Below, piece by piece: positions 1-13,663 of a stretch of 64,000 nt of DNA. The notes below the pieces were generated by a model. It was given only the letters and a program-made list of their open reading frames with translations. It did not search any database and was not told the DNA's origin. The position numbers and the translations under genes are program-made. The stretch is from Hybos culiciformis (taxonomy: Eukaryota; Arthropoda; Insecta; Diptera; Hybotidae), in NCBI GenBank assembly GCA_964007475.1, contig OZ023274.1:53711678-53775677 (forward strand), in the 5' to 3' direction. Each line of letters opens with the position of its first letter. Positions within the stretch are counted from its first letter, which is position 1.

Positions 1-33
1 GCTACCCAAAACAACAACCTTGAATTCACGCAT
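1..33 (-). CDS. Rap2l: Rap2-like small GTPase, first 11 codons (runs off left edge)
   Basis: Read on the minus strand from the ATG at 33, the sequence encodes MREFKVVVLGS and continues past the window edge. This is the characteristic start of the Rap subfamily of Ras GTPases: beta strand 1 followed by the first residues of the P-loop, which in the family continues as G-x4-GKS/T. Rap2 proteins begin MREYKVVVLGS and the fly Rap2l begins MREF, so Rap2l is the best match; Rap1 (MREYKIVVLGS) is the alternative. Rap GTPases are prenylated, membrane-bound switches in adhesion and cytoskeletal signalling. Upstream is a T/A homopolymer-rich 5' region. Only 11 codons are visible, so the call rests on motif identity alone. 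Confidence 0.75.
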   Translation of the reverse strand, partial: MREFKVVVLGS

Positions 34-1624
34 TTTCTGATTTTTTTTTTTATTTTATTTTAACAATAAATATAAAATTTTTTTTTTTTTTTATTATTTT
101 TAATTATTTATTTATTTCAATTTTATTTTATTATTATTAATAAAAAAATATATATTCCTATATATATATATATATTATTTTTTTTATTTTTTAAATCTTT
201 GATTTTCTAAAAAATAATAAAAATTTATTTTTTTATTTTTTAATTAAAACATTTAGATAATTTTTAATTTTATTTCTTTATATAAATTTATTTTCTTAAA
301 AAAAAATGTATTTATTAGGTATTAAATTTAATTAAAAAAAAAAAAAATTCTTGATAATTAAATTTTTTTTTCTTTTTAAAATTTTTAATTTTATTTTATT
401 TTATTTTTTTTCCTCCTTAATAAATTTTTTAATTTAACTATTATTCATTCATTAATTAAAATTTTGTTGTTTACAAAGTTTTTTTTTGTCAGCCTTTCTT
501 TGTTTATTGTTTATTTTGATTGATAATGTCAAATTGATGATAATTTTTTTTCTTTTTTTGTAAACAAACAAAATAAAAAGCTGTCCGACTGAGAAGAAAA
601 ATATGAATAGAGAGGGTTTTTTTTTTATAAATTGAAAAATTAAAAAAATTTTTTTTTTTTTTATTTAATTTTCTTGATTTATTGCACTTTTAGGATTTTT
701 TATTGCGGTGGTGGAGAAATTTTTAAAATTTTTACACTATAGTTTTTTTTTTTGACAGATCTTTTTTTAATTTTTTTTTTTTTTTTATAAAACCAAGTCG
801 GTGTTAATTATTTTTTAACTTTTTTATTTTTAATCCTACATTTCAGACTTTATTTTTTTTTTTTAATTTTTAAATTTATTGCTATTTTAAAAATTTTAAA
901 AATGTTTTTTATTATATATTTTGTTTTTAATGTTTTTAAAATTATTTTTTTATAATTTTCTTTCAAAAAAAATATATATTACCTATATATTTTAATTTTA
1001 ATGAATTTTATGAAGTTTTTTTTTTGTTAAAAAAATGGTGCCGTTTTTAAATTAAGCTAATTTTTTAATAAAAAGAAATAAATTAATAAAATAAAATATT
1101 AATTTTAAATAGTTCTAAACATTGTAGTAAATTTTTTTAATTAAAATTTATGCTTTTCTTTTTATTATCAAATTGTTTAAAAATAAAGAAAATATAAATT
1201 TATTTTTTCTTGATTATTCTTTTGAGAATGATTTTTTTTTTCTTTTTTCTTTAAATAAATTTATATTATCTTTACTCAATGTTGCCAACTTTATAATGAC
1301 TATATATTTCGGAATAAAAGAAAAAAAAATTGTTTTTGTAAATTCTTTTTTGATTGATACACTAATGGTCGTATAATATAATCACTGCCGACGTAATAAA
1401 ATCCCCTACTGATGATATTTCAGTAAAATACAGTGTGTTGTAAATAACTTTTGTAGAAACACACACACACCTCTCAGTAAAAAAAAAAAACTCGTAATAA
1501 ATAAGTACTTGTGTTGTGTATTGTATATTAAACTTGTTTAATGGACATGTGCTCGGTATGTTGTATTTAGTAGTATAGAATTTAGATCGCTAAATGGAAT
1601 ATTATATGCGTCAATACACATGCA
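34..1624. other. A/T homopolymer-rich region upstream of the Rap2-like start
   Basis: Long T and A runs with no convincing reading frame. The stretch nearest the left edge should include the 5' UTR and promoter of the Rap2-like gene, but no TATA, initiator or splice signal can be assigned with confidence. A short CA microsatellite lies near 1460. Confidence 0.5.
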
Positions 1625-1730
1625 ATCATTTAGATGCATCAGCGTGAATAATGAAATCATTTAGATGCATCTGCGTGAATAATGAAATCATTTAGATGCA
1701 TCAGCGTAAATAATGAAATCATTTAGATGT
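1625..1730. repeat. 31-bp tandem repeat, about 3.5 copies
   Basis: Successive copies begin with ATCATTTAGATGCATC and end with AATAATGAA at a 31-bp period. They differ by single substitutions (CAGCG against CTGCG; GTGAA against GTAAA). Non-coding minisatellite with no known role. Confidence 0.85.
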
Positions 1731-1858
1731 TCTCACAATATTTCAATACAGACAAATACCAACAAAAAATGAAAAAAATGTGTATATCAACTTTTGTTTT
1801 TTTTTTCATTGTAAATGTATAGACTGCAACTACCTTACACATGCAGATTAAAACAGTA

Positions 1859-2040
1859 TATTGGATATGTTAACAAAATTTGTTATACAACTCGTTCTGT
1901 ATTTACACAAAAACACATAGAAACTTGTCAATTTATATCACTCTACCTTCGGTCTCGTGATATAAGTATTGACTCGTGTCAATGTGTTTTTGTGCATACA
2001 GAACTCGTAATTAATAACAAATTTAGTTAACATATACAAT
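1859..2040. repeat. Imperfect fold-back (hairpin) element
   Basis: An inverted repeat of about 180 bp. Left-arm words such as GATATGTTAAC, CTGTATTTACACAAAAACAC and TTATATCAC recur as reverse complements in the right arm (GTTAACATATAC, GTGTTTTTGTGCATACAG, GTGATATAA). The two arms meet near 1947-1960 with almost no loop. It looks like a small MITE; the 71-codon frame inside it follows from the repeat and is not called as a gene. Confidence 0.75.
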
Positions 2041-5000
2041 AATCTACTATTAAACGATTAAATAACGCCCTCTATGGTCAAAAAATGTACTGAGAAAGTT
2101 ATGAAAAAAGAAAAATTAGATAAAATTTAATATTAAAAATCGTTATTAATTACACATTTTTCTATTTTCAATTATTTCTAATGATAATATAATGCTGGGA
2201 AATGTTTTTACAAATATAATTTTTACATTTTTGTACTTCGCAGATTTAGGAATTTATTCTACAAACTTTTATTTATCAATTGATTAATATTTTGTAGATA
2301 AAATAAAATTTAAATTTGTAAATTTTCATACAAATTGAATACAAATACCTTCGGTAGTTAACAAATTAATTTCCACGGAAATTTTTTTTTTTTTACTTAA
2401 ACATGGTTCTTCTCTTTATACACAAAGTTAGAAATAGATTAAAAAAGGTAATAGCTTCATTATTGAAAATAAATGTTAATGCTGTTATATTGAAATGCAT
2501 GGAAAATTATGCTGTTTAAAAAAATGACACTTATTAAATGACATATTATACATACATATACATACATATTAAATATTTGCCGGCTTCAGAACTTAACTGC
2601 GCAAATGTAGATCTCAGTAATGGCATTATGCGAATTATAAAAGATATACCTTTTTTTTAGCACTTGGAATATAGAAAAGTATATTTTATTAGTGGTATTC
2701 ACAAATATTTATTTTCTTCGATTTCTTAATTATTTTAAAACGACAAACTCTTTCTTATATTTATCTATTTGTCGAATTTTATAAAAAAAAATATAAATAT
2801 GTTTTTAAAAAACGAAATCGTTGTATGTTGTATTAATACTGATTAAGTAGGTAGTTACCTAAATGTGTATTGTATATTTTATTTTTAATATCATATCGTT
2901 GGTGTATCATAAACTTATAATACTGAATATTACTAACTGAATATTACTGACTGAATATTTCTGACTGAATATTACTGACTGATGAAGTATAATAACTTAA
3001 TGAAGGAAAATATATTTAATTTATCTTTATAAATTTAAATGTAATATATTATTTATGTTATCTTTTTAAGTACGAAGCTATTTCGATTTAAAATATGTAC
3101 TTTCGCATTTTTTTTTTAGAGTCCTAAAATTTACCAATACATTTACATTTTTTATGTTCCTTCAATAGTCAAGGGTAATTATTTTCATCGAAATACATTT
3201 TTTTCAGCTTGAATATAGAACTTTTAATTTACGAAACTTTTTTATGAAAACAATATTACATCTAGAACTTTAAATCGCAAAATTTAACTTTTAGCTTAAC
3301 GTGAAAGTAAGTATATTTTGCCATTCAAGAATACCTACAGCTTATGTGTTTAATAATAGTTAAAAGCGTTTTAGTGAAAGTGGTTTAGTTATTTTTTATA
3401 ATAATTTTTTTTGTCAGCGATACCGTGAATTGTAATTGTTTGGTATTAACATTATTGACGGCAGTAAGCGCATTCAATATAACCTTGATTTGATATGTCG
3501 TTTAATTTAAATAATATATTTTTTTGATTAACCAAATTTATTCTTGAAATTAAAAATAAAATGACAAAAGATTTATTTAAATACTTTCAATACCAATATT
3601 ATTTCAATAATATTATTTATAGTAATGGAAGCAATACTTTTTGAGATTTATAATTTTTGGTCAGAATGAAGAGTTCAAAACGAGTTTTGACTTGCATCGT
3701 CCTCAACTAAATGTTATTAGTTCTTTCCACAAATGTCTAGCATAGTCATCCACAAACACCTCACAACAATATTATATGAGAAAGAGCCGCTATTTTTAAA
3801 CAATATTATTTTACAAACAACTAATTTATCGAAAAATATTTTTTTTCTTAAAGAAATGAATTGGGCAGTTTTTTTTCCACCCTAAAAATAATATCTTAAA
3901 CTTTTTATCTTTTCTTTATTCTAACAAAAACTTCTTTATAACATATTTTATCTCCCAAACGTAATTACAGGTAATCTTGATTGAATGAAATATTGAAACA
4001 TTATTTTTTTAAAGGATCAGAAAATCACAGAATGAATGTAACAACTTATAAGCAGCATAATAAGTTTTACAATGTCGTAATTTTCTTTTTTAAACAACTT
4101 TTAAACATTGTGTTTTTTTAATGTCGTATCATAAAGGTTGTAAAGAGTACAAATTTTTTTTTTTTTAGTTTAATATTGCAACATTTAGTAACCTTGATGC
4201 ACAAAAAAGCTTTAATAATATAAAATTGTTCGTTAAAATAAAAAGTTTTTATTACTTTTACTCTTTTATGAATTTTGTTGTAAAATAAAAGTATGATGAT
4301 GTTACATTGATATTTAAAAATTTACAATTCTTTTTTAATTCGATACTCTTCAGAACATTTTTAAATTCATATACAGATGGCTCAGCTTCCAAACTATTCA
4401 CACTTATCATAATATTAAATTTAACATTGAGAAGAGTTTTTCATCAAATTATTAGAGTTATACTATTAGTCTGATAGTTACAGTGTAACATTGTTACTCA
4501 TGAACAAAGTTCGATTATTGATTTCAGAAAATGCTAAATATATATCTACCTTAGCCTTAAAATTTTTGCAGAGCTTGGCTAAATGAAACAATTTATAAAA
4601 TTATAAAATAAAAAAACTAGGAGCCTAATATTAACAGCATTATAGTCCAACATTGATTAACCCAGTTTTTTTTTCTTATCAATTGAGCAAAAATCTATTT
4701 TGGGTCCCATATTTTTTAAGCTTAAATAGATTTCTAGATCTTTTATTTTCAAACATGTTTCTTAAATTTTCTTGATTTCTTTAGTAAAATATTTTATGTT
4801 ATTGAAGAACTTAATTTTATATTTGAATCTAATTAAAAAAAAAATAATCTTACGACGATATTTACGATATTTCATTTTATTTTTAAATAAATTAAGTTTC
4901 GAAACAAATCCGATTTAATTCAATTTTAAATAGGTAAAAAAAATTTTAAATAAAATAATCTAGTAAAGTTTTAAGTAATTGTTTTCTTGGTACAAGCTCT

Positions 5001-8000
5001 GTTACGATATGAGCTTCTGTTCAACGATGTTAAAAAAAGGTTCATTAAGCCTTAATAATCTATTGTAAATTCAACAAGAACTTTTCCTTAGGTAATTATA
5101 CAAAAACGAAGGTCTTCTCTTTTGAAAATTTGAATGCGGCAACAAAAAAAAAAACAAATTGGATCTTTATTTTCTAAAAATAAAGTTAATGTTCATACTA
5201 AATTATGGTAGGTACAATTCAGGATTCAATAATTTGCTTTATGTATATTTTTAGACACATAATTCATATTATTTTTTCCATATTTTATTTTTTTAAGTTT
5301 TTTTGTTTACAAATTTTCAATAATAAAACAAAATTTAATAATAATAATAATGAAAAAAAAACTCTTTTTAATTTCTTTTCAAAGGGAGTTTTATTTTACT
5401 TCGGGTATAAAAAGTATGAAAATGAATATTATATTAAAAAAAATTCTCATTTTTTTTTTTTTTAATATTAAACAAATTTGATGATGATGTGCTGAAAAAT
5501 TTTTTTTTTATCTACATTGTTGACATACGGCATTTGCTAAAGAGATTTCTTCTAAAAATAATGATATGTCCTCGTACTTAAATCTGCCAATAGCTTAAAG
5601 TGACTGTTGTTTTGTCATGATTTGAAATGCACAAGTAAGGGTTTTTCTTTAATAATGAAATTAGTAAGAAAATATTATTGGGGTTTTTGGAAATATTAAA
5701 ATTATGAATAAAATTTTTTTTAGTTCGATAAAATTAAATTTGTAAAATTTTAATATACCTACTTGGTACAGATTTCGTCGTGCCTGTTTCGAATATCGTT
5801 TAATATTTGTATACTCACCATGTCCTTTAAAGTTTTGTCTTCCCACTATTTTTTTATTCACATTTTTTCTAAGTACTATGAACTCGTTATGGCACTATTT
5901 ATAATAATAAACTTAAAACTCCAATTATATTTGTACCATATTAATAATTTGAAAAATATAAAATAAACTAAAAATAACATGCAAACTATAATTTGTAAAT
6001 AAGACAACAAAAAGCTGAATATAAGATATAGAACTTTGGGTGGAAATCAAATTTACTGACTGCACACATACACATACATGATGTAAAATCTATGTAAAAA
6101 TAATTCGTCGTTGTTTGTAAGGCTGAACAACAAATAATTTTGAAGTTCAATAGAGTAGCAAGTATGTTTAATGTCTGATTCCAACATAGTTTATTAACTA
6201 AGAATCAGGAAGAAAACAAAGTAAATTTGTTAAAAGAGTAATAAAAAAATATATAATTTTTGTAATACGATAGATTCAACTGTAACAAATGTTACGTGGA
6301 AATTGAAAATCATTAGAACAAAATATACATGTTGACCCAAACCAAGGTCAATTTGATTACAAAAAACAAAAAATTTCTTTATATGGTAATAGTGTAACCA
6401 TAACATCTTGATTATAATATTAAAAAATATATATGTTATATATAGGTATAGGTATATATATTTTTTAAATCAATTTTACTTAGAATTTTTGACTTTTTAT
6501 TTTTTTACTTTTCATGATGGTATTTGAAACGAATTTTATCGCTTTCAAATGCCCAAATCTGAAGTTTTATATTAATTTTTTTTCTTCTAAGTTCAGTAGA
6601 TTTTCATCGTTCAGTACAAAATTATTGCTTCCCTTAGAAAATATTGTCATAAAAAAAAACAAAATTTTATTCACCTCTTAGGAGGGTATTTCAAGAAATT
6701 TTTATTTTTTTTATTTTCATAGAATTATTTTTAAGGATTCATCAGAGAAAAATCAATTTTTGGGAATATAAAATAAAAATTTGCTTAAAAAGCAGAAAAA
6801 AAAACTTCAATGATGTAGGTACGTAATCTTATGTTCGAATAATGGATAAGTATTATAATTAATTTTTTTTTGTTTTTGAAACAGTGGGTAATTTTATTTA
6901 TATGAAAAATTTATTTGACACTTTCGCGAGACAATTTACAATTTTACATTAATTAATATCTTTATTTTTTTGTTCATTTGTAACTTAGTATGTTAACCCG
7001 AATATTTATTATTCTCTAATTTATTTAGTTTCTATTTACTATTTGATTCTATTAAAATGGAGAAAAAATGTATGCAAGGGAAAAATTCAAATCACAAAAA
7101 TAGTTTTTTCGTACAAACACAGTTGGGGAAAAACAGAGTTATGAACTCACTTATTAGCAAACACTCGCAGTTGATTTTTACCTTGTATCCGGATCAGAAA
7201 AATTTCTCAATCAAATATAAACTTAAAAATAACAAGTTTGCTAAAACCTCATTTTTTTCCTCTTTCGTCCAATATACAATAAAGAATTTTCTTTTCTTAA
7301 CTGCTAAATATCCGGTTAGAATTGTCAGGGATATTAAAAAGTACTAAATTAACAAACGAATACCGCAATTTTATAAAAAAATTTAATTAAAAAAAATAAA
7401 ATTAATAAAACACTGAATAAATTTCCAAAAAGTGATGATCCTTATCTTATTAATTTATTTCATTTTTTCATTGTAGGAACGATTGGTTTTTACGTGCATT
7501 AAAGTGTTAATTTCCTAGATAACCATCTCTTCGCTCTGCTTCTTTCTGATACAGAAATATTAAATAAATATTTTCTGTAACATTTGTTATTTTAAAACCT
7601 AGAAAACTTTAAATTATTCGAAATTTGTTTTTTCTATATATTTTAAAATTATTTCTATTGCTGTGAAAATAAATTTTTCATTTAGTTAATCAAATATGAA
7701 ACATTTTTTAGGTCACATATTATTGGACTATTTAGATTTAAGGCCATAAAAAATTTTGTTATTTTTATAATATTTATAAGTTTAATATTCTGAATATAAT
7801 ATCTTTAATTCCTAATTTGAATAATTTGACGATTTTGTCCAACCTCTAAAAGATCTGCATTATTTAATATACAATAGTACGAATTCGAAATTAAAAAGAA
7901 TTTTTAACACTTTTTTTTTTGTAAGAATTTTTCAATATTATTTAAAAAATATTGAATTTGTAATCAGTATCTCACATATTTATGACTGATACGAAAATTC

Positions 8001-10930
8001 TTTTTATCCTTTTCTATTCAATATTATAAAGAAACCTTCAAAATGAAAAATGAAGAATTGTTTGAGGTGTATGAAAATGTGGAAAATTAAAGAAAAAGAT
8101 AAAATCTTGATGTGGAGTTTTTTTTCTTTAAAAATACTTACAATTTGTCTTTTTTTAAACATTCCCAAAGAAAATTAGAAAAAAAATAACTTTAGGTTTA
8201 TTAATTTCTAGAGAATTTTCTAAAATTTAATGGCATGTTCATGTTGTCAAATAAGGTTATTTTTGTCCTTCTCGATATAATGAATGGAATTTTCTTAAAA
8301 AAACACTAGTCAATGTTATGTTACAAAAAAAAAAACCAATAATTTTATAAAACTGTGGGTGTCTATTTTGGTTTTTTTTTTTTTGGTTATAGATTAGTTT
8401 TTAGTTTTTTAATATTTCTGAATACATTTTGCTTCCTGTGGAGTTGTTACCTGCAGTACTTGTAAAAGTTTAGAAACATTTTTTTAGGTTAACATTTTGA
8501 AGATTATACTGAGGAAGATTCTGAATGGTTTCAAAATGTATTACATCTATATTTATCAAAAAATATAAGTTTTTTTTTTATTTTTAGAGAACTTTAAAAG
8601 TTTTTTTTTGACGGGAATTAAAAAAATTTAAAGAATTATATATCCAGAAGAAATTTAATTAATTTAAGAAATTATCTAAGTTCTTTAAAATTCTTAAAAT
8701 TTATTTAAAAAAAAAACTAATTAAAATGAAGTTTATGTCGTTTTATTTTTTAGAAATCTTTATTGCCAAATTCGCGTGATTTATTTTTATTTTATTTTAT
8801 TTTGTAATTCTATTCCAGCCAGATATATATACTTTAAAAAGAATCGTACGTTTTAATGATCTGTCTTCTTTTCGTTTTTTTTTTTGTGCTGAAAAAGCTT
8901 ATCTTTTTTTTTCTTTAAGATTTTCAAATATTTTTATTGTTTTAAAAGAAAAATTTATTTGTGTATTTTTTCTAGTTTCTCGAATGTAACTTTTCTTTAA
9001 TTTATTAAGGATAGAAGTGAAGAGTATAATAAGTAAGTTTCGAAATGGATTGCATTAATAAATTCGGAAAAGTGAGAGAGAGTTCGACCAACCTTAATTC
9101 TTGAACTTAATGAAGCGGTTGGAACTCATTGATATGTAATTTAGAAACTAATGACATTTTCTTCTTTCAGATTTCTTTCTTTTTTATCCGAATTAAAAAC
9201 TACTACATTCATACAGCTCAAAATTAAATTGTTGAAAGATTTTATTTTCTTTCAATACATATTTTAATTTTGTTAGGGAAGTTTCGTTTGTTAACAACAC
9301 AGCGGATAAAAAAGGGTGAATTTAACTTCATATTTTTTTTGTTTACATTTAATTTATTTAGATATATAATATTCATATTCTAATGACTTCCAAGAAAAAC
9401 TCTTTTAGGTATTTTTATGCATATGATGATGCAGCGCGCACTCTATTAAAGCACTTTAAAATATACAAGTTTTTTTTCAGTTTTCATTAAAATTCTTATG
9501 CCCAAAATTATCCTGTTTTTTATTGGAATATATTAGGATTTGGTTTATAGTTTCAAGAATTTCAACCACGGTTCTCTTTTACCATAATTTCGAGACTTTT
9601 AATCAAATATGACGATATTGTATTTCAGTTCATTACATTTGGCGATAATCAATACAACATTCTGTCAACAAATATAATCAATTTTGGTTAATACTAATTA
9701 GTTACTTGTAACATCATAATAATAATTTATGACTTTTTACACAGTTTGTTTAATCGAAAGATTTTGTGTCCTTTTTTTTTTTTTTATTAAACTGCATAAA
9801 TTCATATTATGGAAATTTATGATGTGTGGTGTGAAAATATTCATTCTAGTCGTATCATAACATATAATATATTTTCACAATTTTATTTTTTTGTTGACTA
9901 GAAAAAAAGGACGTGATGTTTTGAAATATGTGCAAAAAAAAAAAAATACTAAAAATTTTACATTTTCCATTTGGAAAAATGAATCAAGATTCCACCGAAA
10001 AACATTTTAATGTTCGGTTGTTTTTTTTTTTTTGTTGTATAATTTTATTTGTTCAAATATTTTTAATATTATATTATTTTAATTTTTATTAATATTATTC
10101 TAGTCTAATGTGCAATCAATTGGTTCATGAGAATATTGTGTGAAAAATTCAATATTTTGTACCCAAATTCAATTTATATGAGAACATTATTTAAGTTTTT
10201 TTTGGGGATCATCATAATTTTATCACATATAATTTTATTGTTATGAATTTATGATAATGAGTTTTAAAAATTGACTTCCAGAATATAATGGTTATTGATT
10301 TCTTGGGTTTCTAAAAAATAAAATATATTAGATATTAGATTTGAATTCGGAATTAGGTTTTTAATATTTGAAAATTTTATGATCTCAAACTATTTGCGTT
10401 CAAAATATTATATTTGGAAGTAGTAATCAAAATACTGATGACTTAGTACATCATTCAACCTTATTCTTCAGGGAAAATAAATATTATGTATATCCGAAAT
10501 AACTAAATTTTAAATGTAATAATAAACTAACAAAAATTTTATCTGATTTGATCAAACTTTAAACATGGCATTTTTAATAAACAGAAACTGTTATCACTTT
10601 TGTTTTATATTACAAAAAAAAAAAAAAAAATAATTGTTGCAAATTTGTAAAACATTTTTGCTGCCACATTATTTTTAACAGATTTTATTTAATGTATTTC
10701 GAACAATAAAAAAAAAAAACCAAACAAAAAGCTCCTTTCAAAAAAGTAATAAAGTCTTTTTTAATATATTTGTGTGCATATAGATAGTGATGTATAATTG
10801 TAATATATAATGTACGCAAATATGTAAAAAAATATGTATGTTGAAAAATCTGAAATCAAAATAAATATTTCTCGACTTGCCAAGATTTAGAAAGTAGGTT
10901 TCCCTTTGTTTTGATTTCGAAGAGCATAAC
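2041..10930. other. Long gene-poor A+T-rich stretch
   Basis: No reading frame here resembles a known protein. The longest (7057-7347, 96 codons) is rich in N, K, F and S, the composition expected of random A+T-rich DNA, and has no recognisable domain. Only simple repeats stand out, including the 14-bp tandem repeat at 2922. If the Rap2-like gene has an upstream non-coding exon it would lie here, but it cannot be placed. Confidence 0.45.
2922..2981. repeat. 14-bp tandem repeat, about 4.3 copies
   Basis: Four consecutive units of ACTGAATATTACTG, with variants ending CTA and TTTCTG, followed by a partial unit. Short simple-sequence array with no evident function. Confidence 0.85.
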
Positions 10931-10938
10931 GTCGAGGT

Positions 10939-11175
10939 CAGTGATGGATTTACGGCGGCAAAATTTAATGGGCGGCAAAATTTAATAAACAAATTTTTTC
11001 GGACTTTAAAATAGCATAAAACTTTTTAGAATTGGTTAAGGCTAAGAGCTCAAAATCTCCTCAAACTAATTTTATTGTCATGTTGAAGTTAAATGTATAT
11101 GTATTTTTTTAATGTGTTTTTTTCCGATATTTTTTAATAGTGCCTAAAGGCGGCAAATGCGTAAATCCGCCCCTG
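10939..11175. mobile_element. hAT-type MITE with 8-bp target duplication
   Basis: The element starts CAGTGATGGATTTAC and ends GTAAATCCGCCCCTG, so its terminal inverted repeats approximate CAGGGGCGGATTTAC, a form commonly seen in hAT elements. It is flanked by perfect 8-bp direct repeats GTCGAGGT (10931-10938 and 11176-11183), the hAT target-site length. At 237 bp with no transposase it is non-autonomous. Its middle (about 11010-11070) carries a sequence also found in the fold-back element in the zer-1 intron. Confidence 0.9.
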
Positions 11176-12020
11176 GTCGAGGTATCTCTACATGACAATT
11201 TAATTGAAAAAATTAAAAAAAAAAATATAAAACAGTACTTTATAAGTGAAGTATGGAATTCGTTTAGATTTAAAATACTTTAAGATAAATTTGAAATACT
11301 TTGAAATACTTTAAAATTAATTTTCAGTTAAATTCAATTTCAATCCTCAGTCCGAATCCTTTTAGTCACAATCGGAGGATTAACATTTTTTTTGGAAACA
11401 ATCTGGAATGGTGAATAAATTGTGTTTTCGATGTGAATAGTGTTTTCGGTGGGGATTGTGTTTTTGGTGAATTGACGGTTACATTTTTTTTTTTTAAATA
11501 AAATTTTACTGTTTGGACAGATACAAAAATAAACTGTGGCTAATCCGGTAATTATCATAGAGCAAGAAACAACCGTTCAAAAACACAACTAGGATTATTA
11601 TAGGATTATTTTGTTGTTGTTTTGCAATTTAATTATTTTTTTATATTGCTTTGTTTGTAAAATTTTCTTAATGGAAAATTTAATACAAATATTTTTTATT
11701 AAAAAATTTAAAAAAAATATTACTAATAAATAAATATAATTCCAATAAGTTTTTTTTTGTTTTTTTATTTTGGCTAAATAACGATGCTGGAAAATTATTC
11801 AATAATACGGAATTATTATCCAAGAATAATTATTTATCCGGAAACAATTTTTCTACCTATAGTGTCTGTACAAAATATTTTATTTTATTAATTCCTTTAT
11901 AAAAATCTATTTAATCAATGCTACTCTAACCTAGCATACAAAACTAGTAAGCATGTATACAAATCTAGTAAGGCAAAATAAAACATGCAAAATAATCATT
12001 ATGTAACACTTATTTCGAGT

Positions 12021-12394
12021 AAAGGTCAATTCACACATATCAGTCACGTCAAGTCACCGTCACGTCATTTCAGTCAAAAAAAATATCGTTCCTTGTAATT
12101 TAAATGAACTGTCTGCACCCATCTGGCGACGTCACGTCAACGAACCATCAGTCGCCCTACCGTCAATTAGCCGTCAAAATTAAATTACTTTCCGACAATA
12201 TTTTTTTTTTTGACTGACGGTATTTTTGAAATTGAAAGCAAAACAAACAAAACAAACTTTTTATTTTTTAATTTGTATCTAAAAAACGGTGTCGGAACGG
12301 TGACGTGACTGAAGTGTGTAGACACAGGCCAAGATTTTGACGGATACTTGACGGTGACGGAACTTTGACGTGACTGATATGTGTGAATTAACCT
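12021..12394. mobile_element. MITE, copy 1 (ATTCACACATATCAGTCACG termini)
   Basis: The left end reads AGGTCAATTCACACATATCA and the right end is its near reverse complement (TGATATGTGTGAATTAACCT). Both subterminal regions are full of short direct and inverted copies of the words CCGTCA, GTGACG and ACGTCA. No coding capacity. A second copy lies inverted at 58811-59207. The target duplication is not clear (TA or TAA at most), so the superfamily is unassigned. Confidence 0.85.
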
Positions 12395-13663
12395 GTACAA
12401 TATCTGAAATGAACTTAAAACAAAAATCACAAACATTTAATTTTATTTTCGCCAGATAAATAAAAAATTTATAAGCATCTCATCAACACCCTGTATCAAA
12501 ATTAAATTAAATGTTCCCGTTAAAATCTCTACATTATATTGTTTAAATAAAAACAATGGATAAAATGTTGGCCCTTGTTTTTTTGCATTAATTTCAAAAT
12601 TTGCAAAAATTTAGTTAATTTTTAACTTTCGTGCTGTTAACAATTTCTATTTTATTTTTAATTTAATAAATTTAATTTTATTTTACATTTATACATTTAC
12701 ATATATACCTACCTCTCTATATTATATTCTCTATATATATATATTTTGTTGATTATATTATTTTGTGTGAATAAAAATATATACATATAAAAATTACATT
12801 TGCAAAATAAAAGAAAATTAAAAAAATAATAACGGAAATTTTTTCTTAAAAATAAAGCGGGAAATCCAGAGCGTCTTAAATAATTGTTCCGCTTATTTAG
12901 AAAAAAAAAAAAAAGAAGATTTTAATCAAATTTTATTTTATTTTTTTTTGCTTGAAAAAGTGATGAGTTTATTTTTTTTATTATTTTTGATTCAGGTTTT
13001 CCTACATTTTTCCCGAAAAAAAAACGCAAAAATTCGATAATCTACAATTTTTTGGCGGGAAAAATTAAAAATTCTTAATTTTTGCTGTCGGATAAAATAA
13101 TAATCAAGTCTGTTTAATAAATTCGAAAGATCGCTAATATTCTAAATCGTTATTCGTGTATATACCACAATGTCAAACATCTATGGTGCGGACTGTGTAA
13201 CCCGCCCCCCTTTAAGAAAATTCAAAATGTTTATCGAGTAAAATAAAAAAAATTATAATATAAAAAGGTTCGAACTTCCGTGACTTGTGTTGCCACTGCA
13301 GATTTAATCCGTGTCTCTTGAAAGCAAAGAAAAAGGAAATCTCTGACGGAAACTTAAAAAAAAAATTTTTAGGTTTTAAGTTTATTGCTATTTCGAAACT
13401 TCTTTGTTATCAATGTATTACTTACGCCGAACTATATAATTCCGAGGTTAGGAAATTAAAAATCAAAATTCATAGTTTATATATAATTTTGCCATTTTTT
13501 TTTTTTTAGTTTTGAAATAAAAGAGAAAATTGTTAATATATAATAAATTTAGAATAAAATATAAATATATTGAAATAAAATCAACAAAAAAAAAAAAGAA
13601 AAGAAATAAACCATAATTTATAGTTTAATTTATTCGTGAAATATATAATTTTTTTTTTAAAGA
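12395..13663. other. Upstream region of the 4E-T gene
   Basis: No gene seen. The last 500 bp, just before the 4E-T start codon, should contain its promoter and 5' UTR. A pocket less A+T-rich than its surroundings at about 13160-13340, with GGCGGGAAA-type words at 13053, is the best candidate for the core promoter, but no element can be assigned firmly. Confidence 0.35.

Noticed and set aside
7057..7347. 96-codon frame as a small gene
   Set aside because: Starts with ATG but has no motif, signal peptide or conserved feature, and its composition fits chance A+T-rich sequence.
13285..13509. 74-codon frame upstream of 4E-T as an upstream gene or exon
   Set aside because: Ends in homopolymer sequence, lacks motifs and is not joined by good splice sites to 4E-T, whose own ATG at 13664 begins a coherent exon.
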